Assembly: GCA_034003765.1 (NCBI GenBank)
Contig: JAVEXZ010000002.1
Span: forward strand, 62,001 to 126,000
DNA from: JAAZGD01 sp034003765
GTDB taxonomy: Bacteria > Bacillota > Clostridia > Peptostreptococcales > Anaerovoracaceae
Length of the DNA stretch: 64,000 bases
Reading direction: 5' to 3'
This document shows, one piece after another, positions 59,029 to 64,000 of the stretch (the first letter of the stretch is position 1; the number at the start of each line of letters is the position of its first letter). A model generated the notes under the pieces. That model did no database searches and had not been told where the DNA came from. It saw only the letters and a list, made by a program, of their open reading frames with translations. The translations under genes and the position numbers were made by a program.

Positions 59029-60339
59029 CTAAACTGCCAAGCCTAGTAATCTCGGAAGCCACAAGGATAATCCAGGTACATAAGTTACAACAAGAAGTGT
59101 AGGTAACCAGGCGAAGAAAATTAAATACATAGTGGTATTTAACATTTCATTTACAGGGGCTCCACCAACCCGGGACCCTAGGTACAAGAAAGGTGCAGTA
59201 GGAGGAGTAACACCTCCAAGGCCAAGGTTTACACCAATGATTGCAGCAAAATGTATAGGGCTTACTCCCAGCTGGGTTACTATGGGCAAAAGTATAGGTG
59301 TACATAATAGTATGGCACTAGTATCATCCATAAGCATACCAATACATACCAAAAACACATTTATCATCATAAGCAGAATTACTGGATTCTCTGAAATGGA
59401 TGTAAGAACACCTAAAAGTTTAGCTGGTACATTTTCCATAGTATAAAGCCTAGACATAACCATTACAGAGAATAACATTATCAGGATAACTCCTGTAGTA
59501 GTTCCCGCTTCTACAAGACAGCTTTTCAATGTATGACGGTTCAAACCCTTATAAATCCATATTCCTACTGGTATTGAATAAATTACTGATACCGCAGCTG
59601 CCTCTGTAGGCGTCATGAAACCACCATATATTCCCCCAAGTATGATTACTGGAGCTAGAATAGCCGGGAATGCACGCATAGTCTTTGCAGCAACCCTTTG
59701 ATTCTTAGGAACTTCACTTCTCGGAATCTTCGGAACCACTCCAATAGTAGGACAATCTCTTAACAAATATACATTAATCAGACTAAATAAAATTACTAAT
59801 ATAATGCCTGGTACAACCGTAGCCGCGAAACTTGCAAGAATCGAGGTCCCACCTACCCAAGCATAAAGTATCATGTTTAAGCTTGGTGGAATTAGCAAAG
59901 CAAGAATTGATGCACTTGATATTAAGGCAGAGCAATGACCTTTTGGATATCCTGCGGCATACATACGAGGAAGCATAATGGAACCAATACAAGAAAGTGT
60001 TGCGAACCCGCTTCCCGAAATAGCACCAAATAAAGCGCAGGAAACAACCATAACGATTCCAAGTCCACCTTTTATTCGCCCTACAAAGGAACCAACAAAA
60101 TCAACCAAACTTTCTCCAATCCCCCCCTTTTCCATAAATGCACCAGCTAGGACAAAAAGAGGAATGGCACATAGGATTATGGAACTGGCTTTGTTGTATC
60201 CATAGGGGAACAAAAAGTGAAAATCGTAGCCGCCCAATAATACAATAGTTAGTGTGGATGAGAAAAATGCCAATGGTATGGGGCATCCAATAATTAATAC
60301 AAATATTAAAACTGCAGCTGCAATTACTACTGTACTCAT
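59029..60339 (-). CDS. dctM: TRAP transporter large permease (DctM family)
   Basis: 436 residues with 12 or so hydrophobic segments, the usual DctM length. Typical parts are IGCPIPLAFFSSTL, SGSGFATLSCIGSIMLPRM, YGGFMTPTEAAAVSVIYSI and ILLPIVTQLGVSPIHFAAI, followed by GVTPPTAPFLYLGSRVGG. It forms the sodium-driven channel of the transporter with the small subunit. It overlaps dctQ by 4 bases. Confidence 0.95.
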   Translation of the reverse strand: MSTVVIAAAVLIFVLIIGCPIPLAFFSSTLTIVLLGGYDFHFLFPYGYNKASSIILCAIPLFVLAGAFMEKGGIGESLVDFVGSFVGRIKGGLGIVMVVSCALFGAISGSGFATLSCIGSIMLPRMYAAGYPKGHCSALISSASILALLIPPSLNMILYAWVGGTSILASFAATVVPGIILVILFSLINVYLLRDCPTIGVVPKIPRSEVPKNQRVAAKTMRAFPAILAPVIILGGIYGGFMTPTEAAAVSVIYSIPVGIWIYKGLNRHTLKSCLVEAGTTTGVILIMLFSVMVMSRLYTMENVPAKLLGVLTSISENPVILLMMINVFLVCIGMLMDDTSAILLCTPILLPIVTQLGVSPIHFAAIIGVNLGLGGVTPPTAPFLYLGSRVGGAPVNEMLNTTMYLIFFAWLPTLLVVTYVPGLSLWLPRLLGLAV

Positions 60340-60899
60340 TTAATTAGCCCCCCCTCTATACCACGATCAGCCATCCATTGGTCAACATCAATATGTTTAA
60401 CCCGTCTCAAGTACATCTTTTTCATTTCTCCAATCATATAGACAATATTATAGAAGGTCATAAATCCAACTCCAACAAAAATCGAAGTGAATCCAAAAAC
60501 CATAGGAATTCGATATACAGAAGTTACAGATCCAATATTAATAGCATAGAAAATTAAATTCAAAGCCCAAACAGTGAACCATACTGACAAAACTACAGTA
60601 AGGACTTCTCTAATTATACGGATAATATCTTTAAAAATGCTTTCTTTTAACATTACTTCAACTATATCTGCCTTTATTTGGCTCTTTTCGTAGCTTCCAT
60701 GAGCGCAACCAATCATATATAGCCAAAAGGCTACCATAATCAAGAGTTCCTCGTATCCATTAAAATTGGCCCATTTGAATAACCGCAAAACAGTTTCTGC
60801 AAAAACGATTAAAGTGACTATGGAAGCAGTGACAATAATAACCCATTGTAAAATCTTTGGGACAAAGAACCAGAATTTTGTGTGCTCAATTCTTGTCAA
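60336..60899 (-). CDS. dctQ: TRAP transporter small permease (DctQ family)
   Basis: 187 residues with four membrane spans, the standard DctQ size. It contains YEELLIMVAFWLYMIGCAHGSYEKSQIKADIV, which matches the conserved E-L and GA...R core (here GCAHGSYEKSQIKADI), and four hydrophobic segments. It supports the large subunit DctM in the membrane. It starts 89 bases after dctP; that gap holds a hairpin. Confidence 0.92.
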   Translation of the reverse strand: MTRIEHTKFWFFVPKILQWVIIVTASIVTLIVFAETVLRLFKWANFNGYEELLIMVAFWLYMIGCAHGSYEKSQIKADIVEVMLKESIFKDIIRIIREVLTVVLSVWFTVWALNLIFYAINIGSVTSVYRIPMVFGFTSIFVGVGFMTFYNIVYMIGEMKKMYLRRVKHIDVDQWMADRGIEGGLIK

Positions 60900-60922
60900 C
60901 TTTCTACCCCTCTCTTTTATAA

Positions 60923-60956
60923 AGTGATGAGGAGAAGAAAACTCCTCCTCATCACT
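60923..60956 (-). promoter_or_regulatory. Intercistronic hairpin between dctP and dctQM
   Basis: Perfect 12-bp stem AGTGATGAGGAG/CTCCTCATCACT with an 8-base loop plus two extra bases, lacking a following U tract. Placed after the binding-protein gene, it likely protects the dctP message or reduces read-through, giving more binding protein than permease. Confidence 0.7.
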
Positions 60957-60988
60957 ATCGGTTTTGTAAATTTGAAAAATTCTAAGTC

Positions 60989-62026
60989 TTACATACCAAC
61001 TTCAGCTCTGAAACCATCCATCAATTCGGGTGTTAATAATTCTTCAAGTTTTGGCCAAGTTGTCTCTCTAATGAATTTAGCTTGAACAGCTACTTCTTCA
61101 GGAGAGAAGATATAAACTTCTACGCCATAATCATCTAACAACTTCTTTTGATAGTCTGCTTCATTAGCTTCAGCTACATTAAAACTCTCTGCACTCATAT
61201 CTTTGTAACACTGAAGAACGATCTCTCTGTCTTCATCAGTGAGTTTAGCTAAACTCACTTCACTTACTACATAAGCAGTTGCTTCAAGATGTAGCCAATT
61301 GTAGTACATTTTTGTAATGATTTCTCCAACCCAAGCATAGTTCATGTTAGCAGTTCCACCTATCCAGCCATCAACTACTCCAGTTTGAAGAGCTGTTGGA
61401 ACTTCTGCATAAGTTATGGTTGTAGGGTTGTAGCCCAAATCTTCTTGAGCAATTCGGAATGTAGCCATGGCAGGGCTTCTTAGGGCTAAGTTCTTGTTTG
61501 CTCCTGGAACCATTACATCTGTAGGATCTTTTTTAACTCCCATTCCTATGAAACCTTCGCATACGAATCCAACGAAGTTAACATTCTGAGTGGCACAGAT
61601 CTCTTGCATAACAGAAACCATGTATGAGTCAGGTCCAAACAACAATTTGCCATCTTCAAAACCAGTTGCATAGTATGGCAAATAAGCAGCACCAAGCCTT
61701 GCATCAGAAGCATCGGGAACTGTAATCTGGGCCGAGTCAACAGAGCCTAATATAACTTCTTCATATACTGTCTCATAACTACCTAGCTGACTTGCTGGAT
61801 AATAGGCAATTTCTACTCTTCCTTCTGTTTTTTCAGCAACTAACTCTACCAATTGCTCGTTTAGTCTTGTGGACATATGATCTACTGGAGCATCAGATGC
61901 CAATCTGAAAACCATGGGGTTCTCTGCATCATAAGCAACATCTTCTCCACCGCCACCGCCTCCACAGGCAGCAAATGTGGATAATACCATAGTTAAAATC
62001 AAAATAATTACTAAGGTCTTTTTCAT
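60989..62026 (-). CDS. dctP: TRAP transporter solute-binding lipoprotein (DctP family)
   Basis: 345 residues. Lipobox FAAC (signal MKKTLVIILILTMVLSTFAAC) anchors it to the membrane outside. The mature fold begins FRLASDAPVDHMSTRLNEQLVELV and shows the family's conserved Arg region in NLALRSPAMATFR, the residue that pairs with the carboxylate of the ligand. This points to a carboxylated substrate but not which one. As the operon lies between the 4-hydroxybutyrate genes and crotonase, an organic acid feeding that route is plausible. Confidence 0.93.
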   Translation of the reverse strand: MKKTLVIILILTMVLSTFAACGGGGGGEDVAYDAENPMVFRLASDAPVDHMSTRLNEQLVELVAEKTEGRVEIAYYPASQLGSYETVYEEVILGSVDSAQITVPDASDARLGAAYLPYYATGFEDGKLLFGPDSYMVSVMQEICATQNVNFVGFVCEGFIGMGVKKDPTDVMVPGANKNLALRSPAMATFRIAQEDLGYNPTTITYAEVPTALQTGVVDGWIGGTANMNYAWVGEIITKMYYNWLHLEATAYVVSEVSLAKLTDEDREIVLQCYKDMSAESFNVAEANEADYQKKLLDDYGVEVYIFSPEEVAVQAKFIRETTWPKLEELLTPELMDGFRAEVGM

Positions 62027-62052
62027 AATGTTTATCCCTCCTTTACATACAA

Positions 62053-62122
62053 GATCACAGATAAATTATCTAGTGATCATTTACTTGCTGCAATTATACT
62101 ACAGTAAAACTTTATTTGTAAA
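62053..62122 (-). promoter_or_regulatory. TRAP operon promoter and 26-bp operator-like dyad
   Basis: On the minus strand TTTACA (62117-62122), an 18-base spacer and a perfect TATAAT (62093-62098). Just downstream, 62053-62078 forms GATCAC, T, AGATAA, T, TTATCT, GTGATC, a 12-bp dyad with a single bulge. It is placed where a repressor would block transcription; the regulator gene is not in the window. Confidence 0.7.
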
Positions 62123-62183
62123 CAAAATGTAATAATTGACACCATAAAAAAAATCATGACCGTAATATATTAACTAGTTTGCT

Positions 62184-62960
62184 TTATTTGCCCTTGAAAT
62201 CCACCGCTCTTTTGTTCAAAAATGCTGTCATACCTTCCCTCTTATCCTCACTAGCAAAAGGACCAGTGAAAGCTTCCATCTCTAAGGCAGTAGCAGATCT
62301 CATATCTAGGTCATATCCCCTATTAATAGCCGCTTTGGCCGCACCAATTGCAAGGGGTGCCTTGGTCATAATTTTCTTCGCTAGAGCTTCCGCCTCCATA
62401 ATTAGCTGGTCAGGAGCTACTAGCATATCGCAAAGCCCCATGTCTAGAGCCTCTTTTGCACCCACTATGTCCCCTGTCATAATCAACATTTTACCTCGAG
62501 ATTTACCAACAAGCCTAGGAAGTCTTTGGGTTCCACCAAATCCAGGGATAATTCCCAAACCCACCTCTGGCTGACCAAACTTAGCTTTTTCCGATGCTAT
62601 ACGAAAATCACAAGCCAATGCGAGTTCACATCCTCCACCCAAAGCAAAGCCATTTACCGCTGCAATTACGGGTTTTTCTATGGTCTCCATAAAGTTCATT
62701 AGCTGATGACCCTTTTTCATCATTTCTCTGCCTTCAGCTGCAGACATTTCGGACATGGCCGCAATGTCTGCCCCTGCTACAAAGGCTTTGCCTTCCCCAG
62801 TTACTATAACGGATCTTACAGAAGAATCCTTTTCTATCTCTTTGAAAGCCATATACAATTCTTCCAAAGTATCATAGTTTAGAGCATTCATTGCCTCAGG
62901 CCTATTGACCTTAACTGTTGCAATTAAATCTTTTACATCATAAATAATATTTTTGTACAT
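62184..62960 (-). CDS. Enoyl-CoA hydratase/isomerase (crotonase)
   Basis: 258 residues, the crotonase family length. It has the oxyanion-hole region (AFVAGADIAAM), the catalytic glutamates in ALGGGCELALACD and KFGQPEVGLGIIPGFGGTQ, and the tail EAFTGPFASEDKREGMTAFLNKR. It would hydrate crotonyl-CoA to 3-hydroxybutyryl-CoA, following on from AbfD. Substrate range cannot be fixed. It starts 1 base after the EamA permease gene, in the operon holA-like, EamA, crotonase. Confidence 0.9.
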   Translation of the reverse strand: MYKNIIYDVKDLIATVKVNRPEAMNALNYDTLEELYMAFKEIEKDSSVRSVIVTGEGKAFVAGADIAAMSEMSAAEGREMMKKGHQLMNFMETIEKPVIAAVNGFALGGGCELALACDFRIASEKAKFGQPEVGLGIIPGFGGTQRLPRLVGKSRGKMLIMTGDIVGAKEALDMGLCDMLVAPDQLIMEAEALAKKIMTKAPLAIGAAKAAINRGYDLDMRSATALEMEAFTGPFASEDKREGMTAFLNKRAVDFKGK

Positions 62961-62961
62961 T

Positions 62962-63873
62962 TTAATCTCCTTTTATATTGTTTTTAGCATTAATAATATC
63001 TTGTTTTTTCTTTCTGGATTTAAAATTAATTTCCATGATAAAACAGCCAGAAATCAAGAGTAAGGCTCCAAGATAGGCCCTTGGCAAGAGTATTTCGCCA
63101 GCAATAAAAAATGCTACAAAGCCTGCAAAAACTGGTTCCAATGTAAATATGACTCCTACATGGTTGGCCGATGTGTACTGCTGTGCAACAGTTTGAACTA
63201 TAAAGGCAAGTCCTGTACAAAAAATTGCAAGAAAAAGAACTGATGCCCAAACTGTGGGATTGGTTGGTAAGTGGGGTTCTTCAAAAATAAGAGCTAGTAA
63301 AAGCTGCCACACACCATTAAAGCCAAGTTGAAAAACACCTAACTGAAAGGCATTTACATGGGGTTTTTTTACTGCTCTTTCAGTTATAAGAAGATCAAAG
63401 GCATATGCAAAAGCGCAAAGTATACATAGCAAGTCACCTGGGGCTACTTTTAACTGATTATCCAAAGTCAGCAAACCAATGCCTATTATGCAAAGTACAA
63501 CTACAATACGGAGTTTTTTGCTGGGAACTATTCCGAAAATATAATAACCTAAGATAGGAGTAAAAACTACAGATAAGGCACATAGGAAGCCTACATTAGA
63601 AAGGCTTGTGTATAAAACACCAAAGGTAGCCCCTATGTATACGAATACTAGTATGGTTCCTATTACAAAGCTATACCAAAGGGTCTCCCTATTGACACTT
63701 CGTAGTTTTGGAAATGCAAATACCAAGGCAACAAAAAAAGCAATAAGAAATCTATGGGAATTTAGGGTAAATGGACCCATGTCTGCAAGGCTTACATCCA
63801 TTAAATAGTAAGATACCCCCCAGGCAAAGGTTACAAGTACTAGCATTAAATCTGCCTTAAGTTGTCGTGTCAT
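62962..63873 (-). CDS. EamA family (drug/metabolite) transporter
   Basis: 303 residues with ten membrane spans in two EamA halves, beginning LMLVLVTFAWGVSYYLMDVSLADMGPFTLNSHRFLIA (first span and the typical P-x-x-L element) and ending QYTSANHVGVIFTLEPVFAGFVAFFIAGE, a family hallmark. The C-terminus is basic. It should export small metabolites; the substrate is unknown. ATG 63873 follows a GGAG site and is 2 bases after the stop of the preceding gene. Confidence 0.9.
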   Translation of the reverse strand: MTRQLKADLMLVLVTFAWGVSYYLMDVSLADMGPFTLNSHRFLIAFFVALVFAFPKLRSVNRETLWYSFVIGTILVFVYIGATFGVLYTSLSNVGFLCALSVVFTPILGYYIFGIVPSKKLRIVVVLCIIGIGLLTLDNQLKVAPGDLLCILCAFAYAFDLLITERAVKKPHVNAFQLGVFQLGFNGVWQLLLALIFEEPHLPTNPTVWASVLFLAIFCTGLAFIVQTVAQQYTSANHVGVIFTLEPVFAGFVAFFIAGEILLPRAYLGALLLISGCFIMEINFKSRKKKQDIINAKNNIKGD

Positions 63874-63875
63874 AA

Positions 63876-64000
63876 TTATAATTCTCCAATAAATATTTCA
63901 AGTGCTAAGTTTTGTTCTATTAGTCCACTCTTAATATTTCTCTCCATAGCAAACAACTTTTTTAATAAGTTCCTAAGCTCCCCTGTGGAATACTTCTGAA
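63876..64000 (-). CDS. holA: 3' end of a gene resembling holA (DNA polymerase III delta subunit)
   Basis: The frame QKYSTGELRNLLKKLFAME...ALEIFIGEL runs from the window edge to TAA at 63876-63878. The end has the pattern of HolA C-termini: a polar leading helix, then a D/E-x-x-IKSG element (RNIKSGLIEQ) and a final ALEIF. About 40 residues are visible, so the call is only likely. If right, the gene sits in an odd operon with EamA and crotonase, each separated by 2 bases or less. Confidence 0.6.
   Translation of the reverse strand, partial: QKYSTGELRNLLKKLFAMERNIKSGLIEQNLALEIFIGEL

Noticed and set aside
1..64000. Integrated mobile element, prophage or insertion sequence
   Set aside because: No transposase, integrase, phage structural gene, terminal repeats or tRNA attachment site was found; genes are mostly chromosomal in type.

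Overview
This window is a stretch of chromosome from a low-GC, Gram-positive anaerobe of the class Clostridia. The evidence is the low GC, AGGAGG-type ribosome binding sites, many lipoproteins and S-layer-homology (SLH) proteins, a vegetative sigma factor behind dnaG, and amino-acid/4-hydroxybutyrate fermentation genes of the Clostridium kluyveri / C. aminobutyricum type. Peptide and amino-acid catabolism is prominent (OPT transporter, P1 peptidase, PepF, two-domain acyl-CoA dehydratase activase). I saw no tRNA, rRNA, CRISPR array, prophage or insertion sequence. Nearly all genes lie on the minus strand; the plus-strand genes are the SLH/C39 peptidase and MATE genes (20.1-22.8 kb) and pepF-rluD (39.0-41.7 kb).

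Layout. 1-6 kb: a run of cell-surface lipoproteins (two paralogues, one acidic, one with 11 WG repeats, one more small one), with a DUF4428 zinc protein and a small membrane protein that carries an in-frame stop. 6.1-10.5 kb: P1 peptidase, OPT peptide transporter and a YtcJ-like amidohydrolase. 10.6-13.3 kb: yebC, panB and a panE-like gene, then a 21-residue lipopeptide that was easy to miss. 13.4-17.6 kb: a 1419-residue HgdC-type ATPase fusion. 17.8-22.8 kb: two SLH wall proteins and a MATE pump. 22.8-27.7 kb: RNase P RNA behind the dnaG-rpoD-trmK-nif3 operon. 27.8-33.5 kb: an operon of a phosphodiester glycosidase/SLH protein, an M16 protease, dUTPase, a PhoU-like DUF47 protein and dGTPase. 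33.5-39 kb: AbrB, a YkvI permease fused to a metallo-beta-lactamase hydrolase, rarD-like, and murI.

41.7-48.8 kb: a BlaI repressor/M56 antirepressor pair with two visible operators, an NhaC antiporter, and a two-component pair whose regulator ends in a DUF2294 domain. 49.0-52.6 kb: nadK, a MurE-like ligase without the DNPR motif, and an ATP-grasp ligase. 52.7-58.1 kb: the 4-hydroxybutyrate operon (nifU-like, abfD, a small CGGC protein, CoA-transferase, 4hbD, DUF975). 58.9-62.1 kb: a TRAP transporter with its own promoter, operator-like dyad, intercistronic hairpin and terminator. 62.2-64.0 kb: crotonase, an EamA permease and the 3' end of a gene that looks like holA.

How the genes fit together: 4hbD, the CoA-transferase and AbfD take succinic semialdehyde/4-hydroxybutyrate to crotonyl-CoA. 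The crotonase 5 kb away can carry that to 3-hydroxybutyryl-CoA, and the TRAP system between them may bring in an organic-acid substrate. The most unusual items are the DUF2294 response regulator, the permease-hydrolase fusion with an internal start site, the nadK/murE-like/ATP-grasp trio, and the BlaI/M56 system with a non-penicillin-binding ectodomain.
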